Assembly (NCBI RefSeq): GCF_003403075.1
Contig: NZ_CP031557.1
Coordinates: forward strand, 3,534,001-3,598,000
Reading direction: 5' to 3'
DNA length: 64,000 nucleotides
Source of the DNA: Flavobacterium psychrotrophum
GTDB taxonomy: Bacteria > Bacteroidota > Bacteroidia > Flavobacteriales > Flavobacteriaceae
The notes under the pieces were generated by a model, which was given only the letters and a program-made list of their open reading frames with translations, did not search any database and had not been told where the DNA came from. The position numbers were made by a program, and so were the translations under genes. Positions 19,549-28,727 of the stretch are shown piece by piece; positions within the stretch are counted from its first letter, which is position 1; every line of letters starts with the position of its first letter.

Positions 19549-20073
19549 TTAATGCTTTTCAATTACTTTTACTTCAACAGCTCCGGTTTCCTGAAAAAAC
19601 GCAACCAGTTTATCTTCGTCGCCATGTACAGGCACCTCCATTAAAAAGTGGTCGTCTGTAGTCCTTACATCAGGATTTTCAGCCTGTTTAAAAGGCCATA
19701 ATTTACTCCTCATATAAAATGTTATCACCATTAAGTGAGCACCAAAGAATACTGTCATCTCAAACATAACCGGTACAAAAGCCGGCATGTTTTGTATGTA
19801 AGTAAAACTTGGTTTACCACCAATATCCTGAGGCCAGTCAACAATCATGATATAATACATCATTGCTGTAGCAACAGATAATCCCACTAAACCATACAGG
19901 AATGCGCATATTGCAAGCCTTGTTGGTGCAAGACCAAGAGCCTTATCAAGACCGTGTACCGGGAATGGTGTAAAAACTTCTTCAATATGATGATGTGCAG
20001 CGCGGGTTTTCTTTACTGCATCCATAAGGATATCATCATCATTGTACAATATATGTAAAACTTTATTGCTCAT
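19549..20073 (-). CDS. actD: Alternative complex III subunit ActD (DUF3341)
   Basis: A 174-residue DUF3341 protein with two membrane helices (about 55-78 and 100-122). It begins with a cytoplasmic alpha/beta part with HHHIEEVFTPFPVHGLDKALG, typical of ActD. It has no cofactor motif and is a structural subunit of the complex in known assemblies. Only 5 bases separate it from actC and 8 from actE. Confidence 0.95.
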   Translation of the reverse strand: MSNKVLHILYNDDDILMDAVKKTRAAHHHIEEVFTPFPVHGLDKALGLAPTRLAICAFLYGLVGLSVATAMMYYIMIVDWPQDIGGKPSFTYIQNMPAFVPVMFEMTVFFGAHLMVITFYMRSKLWPFKQAENPDVRTTDDHFLMEVPVHGDEDKLVAFFQETGAVEVKVIEKH

Positions 20074-20078
20074 GGTTC

Positions 20079-21497
20079 TTAGTGATGATTATTTTCTGAA
20101 TGTGAATGATTATCGTGGGCTTCATGCAGCTTCTTGTATTTTTCGCTGGATGTTTTCATGATAGATTTTACTTCGGCCTGTGCAATTACAGGGAAACTCC
20201 TTGAATAAAGTAGGAATAACACGAAGAAGAAACCTATTGTACCAATATAGAAACCGGCATCTACAAATGTAGGCTGGAACATGGTCCATGAAGACGGAAG
20301 GTAATCTCTGTGAAGTGATGTAACGATAATTACAAAACGCTCAAACCACATACCTACGTTTACAACAATCGAAATGATGAAAGAAACTGTAATACTGGTT
20401 CTGATTTTTTTGAACCACATTACCTGTGGAGAGATAACATTACATGTCATCATCAACCAGTATGACCACCAGTAAGGACCAGTTGCCCTGTTAAGGAACG
20501 CATACTGCTCGTATTCTACACCTGAGTACCAGGCTACGAATAACTCTGTAATATAAGCAACACCTACGATAGAACCTGTAATCATAACTACAATGTTCAT
20601 TAGCTCGATATGCTGTACTGTAATATAAGCTTCAAGATTTGATACTTTCCTCATGATGATAAGCAGGGTGTTAACCATTGCAAATCCGGAGAAGATAGCA
20701 CCCGCCACGAAATACGGAGGAAGGATGGTAGTGTGCCAGCCCGGTATTACCGATGTAGCAAAGTCAAAAGATACAATAGTGTGTACAGAAAGTACCAGTG
20801 GCGTTGCAAGACCTGCAAGTACCAATGAAACTTCTTCAAAACGCTGCCAGTCTTTTGCACGTCCGCTCCATCCGAAGCTTAGTATTGAATAAACTCTTTT
20901 CGTAAAAGGAGTAATCGCCCTGTCGCGAAGCATCGCAAAGTCAGGAAGTAAACCTGTCCACCAAAATACAAGAGATACTGAAAGATAGGTAGAAATCGCA
21001 AATACGTCCCAAAGTAGTGGTGAGTTAAAGTTAACCCATAGTGAACCAAACTGGTTTGGTATAGGCATTACCCAGTATGCTAACCACGGACGGCCCATGT
21101 GGAATACAGGGAACATTGCTGCCTGTATTACCGAGAAGATTGTCATCGCTTCTGCCGAACGGTTAATTGCCATACGCCACTTTTGACGGAACAATAGCAG
21201 TACAGCCGAGATAAGTGTTCCGGCGTGACCGATACCTACCCACCAAACGAAGTTGGTAATATCCCAGGCCCAGCCTACAGTTTTATTTGATCCCCATGTA
21301 CCGATACCAGTACCTACCGTATAGGCAACACACGCTACGCCCCAAAGGAAGGCTGCTGTGGCGATAGAAAACGCTATCCACCATTGCTTGTTAGCCCTGC
21401 CCTCTACCGGCCTTGCAACATCTACTGTTACATCGTGATAATTTTTGTCACCTATAATTAAAGGTTTTCTAATGGGTGCTTCGTAATGAGACGACAT
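20079..21497 (-). CDS. actC: Alternative complex III subunit ActC (NrfD/PsrC-like)
   Basis: Quinol-interacting membrane subunit, 472 residues with about 10 helices, homologous to NrfD/PsrC of polysulfide and nitrite reductases. Conserved segments include WWVGIGHAGTLISAVLLLFRQKWR, IQAAMFPVFHMGRPWLAYW and VSFDFATSVIPGWHTTILPPYFVAGA. The last 16 residues hold six His (HEAHDNHSHSENNHH), another His-rich tail in this operon. Start ATG at 21497, 38 bases after the actB stop. Confidence 0.96.
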   Translation of the reverse strand: MSSHYEAPIRKPLIIGDKNYHDVTVDVARPVEGRANKQWWIAFSIATAAFLWGVACVAYTVGTGIGTWGSNKTVGWAWDITNFVWWVGIGHAGTLISAVLLLFRQKWRMAINRSAEAMTIFSVIQAAMFPVFHMGRPWLAYWVMPIPNQFGSLWVNFNSPLLWDVFAISTYLSVSLVFWWTGLLPDFAMLRDRAITPFTKRVYSILSFGWSGRAKDWQRFEEVSLVLAGLATPLVLSVHTIVSFDFATSVIPGWHTTILPPYFVAGAIFSGFAMVNTLLIIMRKVSNLEAYITVQHIELMNIVVMITGSIVGVAYITELFVAWYSGVEYEQYAFLNRATGPYWWSYWLMMTCNVISPQVMWFKKIRTSITVSFIISIVVNVGMWFERFVIIVTSLHRDYLPSSWTMFQPTFVDAGFYIGTIGFFFVLFLLYSRSFPVIAQAEVKSIMKTSSEKYKKLHEAHDNHSHSENNHH

Positions 21498-21535
21498 ATT
21501 CCTTTATGTTTGTTTCTATTAATAAACTATTTAAA

Positions 21536-24500
21536 CTATGTATTCCTTACTTTAACGTGGTAGAATACATTTGGCTTGGTGCCTATGTGGCCCAGTAGGT
21601 GGTATGCCCTTTCGTCTTCTTTAAGCCTTGCTATAGGATCTTCGGTGTTGTTAACATCACCAAAAGTCATTGCACCACTTGAACAAGCCGCAGAACAAGC
21701 ACAAGCATCGTTAAATTCATTTGCCCCTACTACCCTGCCTTCGCGCTTAGCCTGAAGGATTACCGACTGAGTAGCCTGTATACAGAATGAACATTTTTCC
21801 ATTACACCACGAGAACGTACTACAACATCAGGGTTAAGTACCATACGACCTAAATCGTCGTTCATGTTATAATCAAAGTCGCTGTTCTTGTTATAAAGGA
21901 ACCAGTTGAAACGACGCACTTTATAAGGACAGTTGTTTGCACAGTAACGAGTACCCACACAACGATTGTAAGCCATGTGGTTTTGTCCCTGGCGACCGTG
22001 AGATGTAGCAGCAACCGGACAAACAGTCTCACAAGGAGCATGGTTACAGTGCTGGCACATTACCGGCTGGAATACTACCTGAGGATTATCCGCAGGGTCT
22101 TCCATTGATGTAAAGGTGTCGATAGAATTGAAAAGGCCTGAAGCTTTTTCTTTTTTCTCAACATCTCCCGCAAACGTATCTTCAGAAGAGTAATACCTGT
22201 CAATACGCAGCCAGTGCATATCACGGCTTCTGCGTATTTCTGACTTACCTACTACCGGAACGTTGTTCTCAGCATGACAGGCAATAACACACGCACCACA
22301 ACCGGTACACGCATTAAGGTCTATTGAAAGGTTAAAGTGGTGGCCTGTACTCCTGTCAAACGACTCCCAAAGGTCGATTGAAGTTGCAGGAACCTCTTTA
22401 TGGTCATAAGATACCTGAGCCATTTCATTCCACTCAGCAGCATCTTTTGTTGTATAATCTTTAAGGGTAGTTTCTTTTACGATGTCGCCACGGCCCATAA
22501 GGGTTTTCTGAAGCTGCACACACGCAAATTCATGTTCACCACCTATTTTTGTAAGCTTGGCAGTTTGTAAAGAATTAAGGTTGTTGTAAACCGCATAAGC
22601 GTTAACACCCACTACCATTTCATTCTTCATACCTGCTTTACGTCCGTAACCCAGCGCAAGGCCTATTGTACCTTTTGCCTGGCCCGGCTGTACAAGCACA
22701 GGTACTTCAATTTTCTTACCGTTTACCTCTAGTGTAGCAAGACTACCGTTAAGGCCACCGTTTGCCACGTTCCAGTTCTCAAGGCCAAGTGCATCTGCAT
22801 CTGCTTTAGAAATAGTTACGTAGTTATCCCACGATGTACGGGTAATTGGATCAGGAAGTTCCTGTAACCAAGGGTTGTTAGCCTGCTGGCCATCTCCAAG
22901 ACCTGTTTTTGTATAAAGAACAAGCTCAAGGCCACCGGCTGGTTTAGCAGCAGCAAGGCTTGCAGCAGCACCACTAAAGTTAGCAGCACCGGCAGTAACT
23001 GTAGCAGCAACTTCAGAAACAGTTACACCATCATGCACAAGCTGGTTCCAGGTTTTACCGGGAGCATAAGAAGGTGCAGTAGCTTTAATATAATCGTAGT
23101 AAGCAGTTGGGTTACCACTCCATGAAAGCAATGCCTCCTGGAATTGTTTTGTAGTAAACAGCGGACGGATCGTAGGCTGTGTAATAGCATAGTAACCTTT
23201 TGCCACACTTACATCACCCCAAGATTCAAGGTAATGTGGAGCAGCAGCAGCTACTGTAGTTATTGAAGCTGTTTCATCTTCCCTAAGGGTGAAAGAAACA
23301 GAAAGTTTTACTTTTTTAAGCGCCTCAGCAAACTCATCTCCGTTAGGAAGTGTGTAAACCGGATTAACATTATTCATGATAAGTACACTTACAGCACCTG
23401 CCTTGATATCGTTTACAAGCTGAGCAACCGCTTTAGCATCACCTTTACGAACGTAACGGGCACCGGCAGGGTTAAACGCCTGAGATTGCAACGCATTGTT
23501 AATAGCAATTACAAGAAGTTGCGCATTAACATCATCAAGACCTGTAACAACAACACCTTTAGATCCGGCAGCTTTAAGTTGCTGGGCAGCATTGTTAACA
23601 GCAGCAGCATAAGTCTTGTCTAAAGCAACACTTACATTAGCACCGGTTACAGCATTATATAAAGCCACAAGGGCATATTTTTGTTGAGTAACAGAAAGCG
23701 GGATACGCTTATCTGCATTAGCACCTGTGATAGACATATTAGCTTCTATCTGGATGTGCTTAGACATTAAACCTTTTTTAGTAGGGATACGGCCAATTGC
23801 GTAGCCTGAATCATACCCACCACCTTGCCAGTCGCCAAGGAAGTCAGCACCTACACCTACTATAACATCTGCCTTAGCAAAGTCATAATCAGCAAGAGCC
23901 CTTTCACCATAAACCGCCTGGAAAGCATCCAACGCCTCTGATGAAGAAACAGCATCATAAACAACATGCTTAAATCCGGCATATTTAGCACCAAATTCAG
24001 CAATGATCTTATCTGTTGAAGGGCTGGCAGTAGTAGCAGAAAGCACCACAACCTGACCACCAGCAGCCGCAGCCTGGCTTAAGCCCGCTTTAACTGTAGC
24101 ATCAACCTCTGCCCATGTAGCATCTTTACCCTTAACCTTTGGCTGCTTAAGCCTTGAGCTGTCATAAAGAGAAAGCACAGAAGCATGAACCCTTGCGTTT
24201 GCAGATAGTTTAGCACCTGCAAGAGCATTCTTTTCAACTTTTATAGGACGACCCTCACGAGTCTTGATAAGTATATTCGCAAAATCAAAACCGTCTGCAA
24301 TTGTAGTAGCATAGTAGTCTGCAACACCAGGAATGATCTCTTCCGGCTGCACAACATAAGGTATTGATTTAATAACCGGGCCCTCACACGCAGCAAGTGA
24401 TGCAGCTGCTGTAGTAAACCCAACGTATTTTAGAAAGTCACGACGGCTTGTAGATGAAGATGACAAAGCTTCCTTGTCGCCAAGAAATTCATCTGTAGGA

Positions 24501-24598
24501 ATCTCCTCAACAAACTCATTGTTTCTTAGCGTCTCAACAATAGAGCTATTAGGATTTAGCTCTTCAACACTTTGCCAGTATTTTTTGTTTGATGCCAT
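21536..24598 (-). CDS. actB: Alternative complex III subunit ActB (molybdopterin oxidoreductase-like plus Fe-S domain)
   Basis: A 1,020-residue periplasmic subunit. A Tat-type signal is visible at about 50-70 (TSRRDFLKYVGFTTAAASLAAC), ending in a Cys that may be lipidated. A molybdopterin-oxidoreductase-like region (about 75-700) is thought in this family to lack the Mo cofactor. The C-terminal part (about 740-1000) has four Fe-S ligand groups: CTGCGACVIACHAENN, CQHCNHAPCETVCPVAA, CVGTRYCANNCPYKVRR, and CSFC with CACSAAC. This matches three 4Fe-4S and one 3Fe-4S cluster in characterised homologues. Gap 33 bases after actA. Confidence 0.96.
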   Translation of the reverse strand: MASNKKYWQSVEELNPNSSIVETLRNNEFVEEIPTDEFLGDKEALSSSSTSRRDFLKYVGFTTAAASLAACEGPVIKSIPYVVQPEEIIPGVADYYATTIADGFDFANILIKTREGRPIKVEKNALAGAKLSANARVHASVLSLYDSSRLKQPKVKGKDATWAEVDATVKAGLSQAAAAGGQVVVLSATTASPSTDKIIAEFGAKYAGFKHVVYDAVSSSEALDAFQAVYGERALADYDFAKADVIVGVGADFLGDWQGGGYDSGYAIGRIPTKKGLMSKHIQIEANMSITGANADKRIPLSVTQQKYALVALYNAVTGANVSVALDKTYAAAVNNAAQQLKAAGSKGVVVTGLDDVNAQLLVIAINNALQSQAFNPAGARYVRKGDAKAVAQLVNDIKAGAVSVLIMNNVNPVYTLPNGDEFAEALKKVKLSVSFTLREDETASITTVAAAAPHYLESWGDVSVAKGYYAITQPTIRPLFTTKQFQEALLSWSGNPTAYYDYIKATAPSYAPGKTWNQLVHDGVTVSEVAATVTAGAANFSGAAASLAAAKPAGGLELVLYTKTGLGDGQQANNPWLQELPDPITRTSWDNYVTISKADADALGLENWNVANGGLNGSLATLEVNGKKIEVPVLVQPGQAKGTIGLALGYGRKAGMKNEMVVGVNAYAVYNNLNSLQTAKLTKIGGEHEFACVQLQKTLMGRGDIVKETTLKDYTTKDAAEWNEMAQVSYDHKEVPATSIDLWESFDRSTGHHFNLSIDLNACTGCGACVIACHAENNVPVVGKSEIRRSRDMHWLRIDRYYSSEDTFAGDVEKKEKASGLFNSIDTFTSMEDPADNPQVVFQPVMCQHCNHAPCETVCPVAATSHGRQGQNHMAYNRCVGTRYCANNCPYKVRRFNWFLYNKNSDFDYNMNDDLGRMVLNPDVVVRSRGVMEKCSFCIQATQSVILQAKREGRVVGANEFNDACACSAACSSGAMTFGDVNNTEDPIARLKEDERAYHLLGHIGTKPNVFYHVKVRNT

Positions 24599-24631
24599 GT
24601 TATATATAGATATTAGCTTCTTAGAAATTTA

Positions 24632-25954
24632 TTAATAGTGACATTTACCACACTCAGTACCACCCATGTTAGCAGCCGTAAGTTTTTGAACACCATATTT
24701 CTTGGCAAGTTCATCGTGGATTTTTTTGTAGTAGTCATTGCCTTCAACCTTAACATCAGTTTCGCGGTGACAATTAATACACCAGCCCATTGTTAAAGGA
24801 GCGTTTTGCTTCATGATCTCAAATGTTTGCACCTGGCCGTGACATGTCTGACACTCTACACCTGCAACAGAAACGTGCTGAGAGTGGTTGAAGTAAACAA
24901 AATCAGGAAGATTATGTATCCTTACCCACTTAACAGGTTTTTGTTTGCCCGTATAAGCATTAGCAGTTTTATCCCAACCTACAGCATCATAAAGCTTAGC
25001 AATTTCTCCTGTATAGAATTCTTTAGAACGATCGTAGATAGAATCTTTATCACCCTCAAAAGAACTTATGTTTTTATGACAGTTCATACAAACGTTAAGC
25101 GCAGGTATACCCGAAGTTTTACTTACCCTTGCAGAAGAGTGACAGTATTTACAATCAATACCGTTATCTCCGGCGTGTATTTTGTGAGAGAAGTGTATAG
25201 GCTGCACCGGAGCATAGTCTTTATCAACACCTACCTGCATCAACCACCCATAAAGGAAGTATGAAGAAGAAAGTATCAAAAGAATAACCGTTACAAGCAC
25301 AAGGAACTGATTCTTTACATAAGCCGCCCAAACAGAAACAGAAGGTTCTTTTTCTACCACAACACCGTTGTTAGCAGCAACCCTTCTAAGCGTCCTGTTT
25401 ACAAGCACAAGCATAATAATAAGCACCGCAAGTACAAGTATAAGCGCACTTAATATAATAACCTGAGAAACACCATCTCCGCTACCGCCATCCTGATTAA
25501 GAGCAGCAGGAGCAGCACCGGCAGCAGCAACCTCTTTAGGCTGCGATGTATACGCCAGGATGTTATCAATATCAGCTTCCGCAAGTTGCGGGAAAGCCGT
25601 CATTGTAACTTTGTTGTTTTCATTGAAAAGTTTTACAGCAGCAGCATCACCAGATTTGATCATCTCACTACTGTTGTGGATCCACTTATAAAGCCACGCT
25701 TTATCATGTTTTTCTACAATACCCCTAAGCGCAGGGCCTGTCGACTTGTCATCAAGCTTATGACACGCAGCACAGTTAGCATTAAACAACTCTTTCCCTT
25801 TTACCGGATCACCAGCACCTGCGGCAGGAGCTTCAGCAGCCGGAGCGGCGGCAGCGGCATCTTGCGCAAATACAGAAACGGAAAAAGTTAGCGAGAGCGC
25901 CAGAAAGAACAATAAGATCCTTGAAATTGAAGTATGGTTACCCACTTTTTTCAT
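24632..25954 (-). CDS. actA: Alternative complex III subunit ActA, hexaheme cytochrome
   Basis: First gene of the operon; a 440-residue multiheme cytochrome c. The signal peptide covers about 1-31. A separate monoheme domain (CAACH at about residue 60) is followed by an Ala-rich linker and a helix at about 160-185. A second helix at about 210-235 precedes a class III type domain with five heme motifs: CKYCH, CMNCH, CQTCH, CINCH and CGKCH. Six CxxCH in total, one more than the pentaheme ActA described from Rhodothermus. The extra domain may be the electron exit toward CoxB, which lacks a heme of its own (inference). Promoter at 26037-26066. Confidence 0.95.
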   Translation of the reverse strand: MKKVGNHTSISRILLFFLALSLTFSVSVFAQDAAAAAPAAEAPAAGAGDPVKGKELFNANCAACHKLDDKSTGPALRGIVEKHDKAWLYKWIHNSSEMIKSGDAAAVKLFNENNKVTMTAFPQLAEADIDNILAYTSQPKEVAAAGAAPAALNQDGGSGDGVSQVIILSALILVLAVLIIMLVLVNRTLRRVAANNGVVVEKEPSVSVWAAYVKNQFLVLVTVILLILSSSYFLYGWLMQVGVDKDYAPVQPIHFSHKIHAGDNGIDCKYCHSSARVSKTSGIPALNVCMNCHKNISSFEGDKDSIYDRSKEFYTGEIAKLYDAVGWDKTANAYTGKQKPVKWVRIHNLPDFVYFNHSQHVSVAGVECQTCHGQVQTFEIMKQNAPLTMGWCINCHRETDVKVEGNDYYKKIHDELAKKYGVQKLTAANMGGTECGKCHY

Positions 25955-26036
25955 ATTAATAATGATTATCGACTATTTTGGTACGATTTTTAATGAGTAT
26001 AATCTGTAAAAAACTATACTTTTTTAAAAACTCCCA

Positions 26037-26066
26037 CAAAAATACGACTTAAGAGTTATTCTCAAA
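26037..26066 (-). promoter_or_regulatory. Promoter of the act-cox respiratory operon
   Basis: On the minus strand a -33 TTTG (26066-26063) and -7 TATTTTTG (26044-26037) are separated by 18 bases, a full Bacteroidetes-type match. It predicts a leader of about 75 bases before actA. Confidence 0.7.
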
Positions 26067-26141
26067 CCTTAAATAAATCTTAATCCATAATTTATAACTA
26101 TTCTAAATAAATCGCGCCATCACTGATAAAAAGAATAATCG

Positions 26142-26149
26142 TATTTTTG
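26142..26149 (+). promoter_or_regulatory. Probable -7 box for the SPOR-domain gene
   Basis: TATTTTTG fits TAnnTTTG, 18 bases before the ATG at 26168. No clear -33 element. It is divergent from the act-cox promoter. Confidence 0.5.
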
Positions 26150-26167
26150 CATTAAAGACACTTCATT

Positions 26168-26554
26168 ATGAGATTTTTAAGTTTTAAACACACACTTCCT
26201 GCGCTATTTTTTGCCCTCTCAGCCAATATTGACGTACAGGCGCAAACCGCAGGGAATGTACAGCAAGACGAACGCTTTGAACAATTACTTGCTGAAAAAA
26301 GAAAGATAAACAGCGCCATTACCGTAAACGACCGCTATAAAGTGCAAATTTTTTATGGTGATAACGAGAAAGCCCGCAAAACATTGCAGGACTTTAAACG
26401 TGAATTTAAAACCACTGATGGCACTATAATTTTTGAAAGCCCTACTTATAAAGTATGGGTTGGCAGCTATAAATCGAGAATTGAAGCCGAGAGGAATCTT
26501 ACCGAGATTCGTAAAAAATTTCCTTATGCCCTCATAGTAAAGCCAAACAAATAA
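26168..26554 (+). CDS. Secreted SPOR-domain protein
   Basis: A 128-residue protein with a signal peptide (cleavage near VQA-QT, about residue 25) and a single SPOR-like domain at about 52-127 (YKVQIFYGDNEKARKTLQDFKREF ... YKVWVGSYKSRIEAERNLTEIRKKFPYALIVKP). SPOR domains bind denuded glycan strands of peptidoglycan, often at division sites. With nothing but the domain and a signal, it is probably a periplasmic glycan-binding protein. It is monocistronic, ending at the hairpin terminator at 26613-26645. Confidence 0.9.
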   Translation: MRFLSFKHTLPALFFALSANIDVQAQTAGNVQQDERFEQLLAEKRKINSAITVNDRYKVQIFYGDNEKARKTLQDFKREFKTTDGTIIFESPTYKVWVGSYKSRIEAERNLTEIRKKFPYALIVKPNK

Positions 26555-26612
26555 AGTTAAAAAACAAATCAGAAACCTATAGCTATTTAGCGTTTACTGA
26601 ATTGTAAATACA

Positions 26613-26645
26613 AAAAAAACGGCTGCCATTGGCAGCCGTTTTTAT
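26613..26645. terminator. Rho-independent terminator, bidirectional
   Basis: AAAACGGCTGCC-ATT-GGCAGCCGTTTT with A and T tracts on either side, between the SPOR gene and the convergent M16 peptidase operon. Confidence 0.93.
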
Positions 26646-26665
26646 TATAAACAAAATGTTATTGA

Positions 26666-28711
26666 TTACTGAAAATCAGCAGGTGTAACACCCGCATTTA
26701 TTTTAGCATCAACAACTTTAAACTCAATATCCATACCCATATTGATTACTATCTTGTAAGGCAGCTTAACACCACTTACAGCTTTGTAATCAGAGTAATA
26801 TGTAGTTTGTGTCATTTTCTGACCGTTACCTTCAAGCTCAGTAGCCTCAGCAACTTTAAGACCTGTAGCAGCATCAAAATAATATGTTGTATCATCTAAC
26901 TGCAACGCATAAGCATCTGCACCATTGATAGATTCAATACCTTTTAATTTAAGGTCTTTGTTTGCTACTAGAGAAAGCTCTTCAAACGGAACAGCAGAAG
27001 CCTGGGCTTTTTTAAGATCATCACCTGTGATGTCTTCTTTACCACCCTGGCCAGCCTGGTAACCGCCTTTATCTGTAACTACTTTCTTCATGATGCTCAT
27101 ACCGCCAGCTTTTATTTCCTGAACTTCTTTGCGGTCTGCACTTACTTTCTTGATCATTTCAAGCGGTGTACCTTGTATAGTACCCTCTGCCTTCATAGAA
27201 AGCGTTTTAACAGCCTTAACCGCTTTTTCGCCACCAATAGCTTTAATATAACCATCAAGTACCGTTTTAGCAGTAGTACCCGCAGGCACCGGCTTGTTTA
27301 CAACAGGCTTAGCTGTTGGCGCACCCCACTTATCAAAGTAGTTAACCGGGATTTTGCTTTTTTCAAGAGCAGGAAGCACATCGGCAGCCTTACCTACAAT
27401 TATAATTCTTGAATTATCTGCAGAGAAAAATTTCTTAGCCGCATTACGAACATCTTCAGCAGTTACAGCATTGATATTCTTAATATAATTTTGGTAAAAA
27501 TCTGCAGGAAGTTTTTGTGTTTCTGTAAGTAGCGCATATCGGGCCACTGTAGCCGGCTTTTCAACCTGCATCACGAAGTTACCTATATATTTTGCTTTTG
27601 CATTTTTAAGCTCTTCTTCAGCAACAAGGTCTGTCCTTATTTTCTTGATCTCGTTAAGAATTTCCACAACAGCACTATCTGTAACTGCGTTACGCACTTG
27701 TGTAGAAGCGCTAAAATCGCCTACATATTTATTACCTCCAACAGAAGAATAAGCACCATACGTCCAGGCATGCGCCTCACGAAGGTTGTTAAACAGCCTG
27801 CCTTCGCCACCACCACCAAGAATCTGGTTAGCAAGAATTGTAGCAAAGTACTCTTTGTCTGTCAATTTAAGGTTTACAATATTTGCAACAGATATTTCAC
27901 TCTGTACCGCATTTGGCATATCTACAAAGTTAACCTGAGTGTACTGTACGTCTTTAGGATCTGAGTAAGATACCGAAGGAGCGATACCCGGTTTCCATGA
28001 ACCAAAAAGCTTAGTAACCTGTTTTTTTACATCTTTAAACTTAACATCACCTACTACGATAAGGTAACCATTACCCGGCACAAAGTATGTGTTGTAGTTT
28101 TTCTCTACATCGGCAAGAGTTACATTGTTTAGCGTTTCTTCGCTAAGGTACTCACCATTAGGGTGATTTTTACCGTATACAAGAACACCATTTACCCTAC
28201 CGGCAACAGCTTCTACATTTTTCTCTTCAGACTTAAGATTTTCGATCATCTTAGCCTTTTGCTTATCAAACTCTTCCTGAGTAAATATAGGGTTAAGAGC
28301 GCCATCAGCCATAAGCTCAAGCATCCTTGAAGAATATTTAGAAAGTCCGCTTGCAGAAGCACCGCTCTCCCAGAAGTTGATGCTGGCACCAAGGAAGTCG
28401 ATTTCTTCGTTAAACTTTTCTTTGCTTATTTTTTTTGTACCCTCACCTATAAGTGCACTTTCCATATCGCTAACACCTTTTTTAGCACCTTCTGCATATG
28501 GTGCATTATCTAGTGTAAGGCTATAAGAAACCCTTGGTAGCTTATGGTTTTCTACCACAAGCACCTTAAGGCCATTTTTTAGGGTAAATGTTTCAGGCTT
28601 ACCTACGTTTACAGTAGGCGCAGGACCCGGCTTAGGCATCTGGCTCTGCTGTGCTTGTGTAGCAGTAGCAGTTAAAACCAAACCGGCTAACAGATATATT
28701 GTTTTTTTCAT
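26666..28711 (-). CDS. M16 peptidase-like protein without zinc motif, with C-terminal LolA-like extension
   Basis: A secreted 681-residue M16-fold protein (signal peptide ending TQAQQ at about 20-22). Where active M16 enzymes have HxxEH this has SDMESALIGEG at about 81-91, so the zinc site is absent; it is likely the non-catalytic partner of the gene just upstream. Two M16 halves run to about residue 470. The last ~200 residues (from KTVLDGYIKAIGGEKAVKAV) look like a separate beta-rich domain resembling outer-membrane lipoprotein-sorting proteins. Start is ATG at 28711 (MKKTIYLLAG); the frame's first start, 28759, overlaps the upstream gene and lacks signal-peptide character. Confidence 0.9.
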   Translation of the reverse strand: MKKTIYLLAGLVLTATATQAQQSQMPKPGPAPTVNVGKPETFTLKNGLKVLVVENHKLPRVSYSLTLDNAPYAEGAKKGVSDMESALIGEGTKKISKEKFNEEIDFLGASINFWESGASASGLSKYSSRMLELMADGALNPIFTQEEFDKQKAKMIENLKSEEKNVEAVAGRVNGVLVYGKNHPNGEYLSEETLNNVTLADVEKNYNTYFVPGNGYLIVVGDVKFKDVKKQVTKLFGSWKPGIAPSVSYSDPKDVQYTQVNFVDMPNAVQSEISVANIVNLKLTDKEYFATILANQILGGGGEGRLFNNLREAHAWTYGAYSSVGGNKYVGDFSASTQVRNAVTDSAVVEILNEIKKIRTDLVAEEELKNAKAKYIGNFVMQVEKPATVARYALLTETQKLPADFYQNYIKNINAVTAEDVRNAAKKFFSADNSRIIIVGKAADVLPALEKSKIPVNYFDKWGAPTAKPVVNKPVPAGTTAKTVLDGYIKAIGGEKAVKAVKTLSMKAEGTIQGTPLEMIKKVSADRKEVQEIKAGGMSIMKKVVTDKGGYQAGQGGKEDITGDDLKKAQASAVPFEELSLVANKDLKLKGIESINGADAYALQLDDTTYYFDAATGLKVAEATELEGNGQKMTQTTYYSDYKAVSGVKLPYKIVINMGMDIEFKVVDAKINAGVTPADFQ

Positions 28712-28727
28712 GATCTTCTTGGTATTC

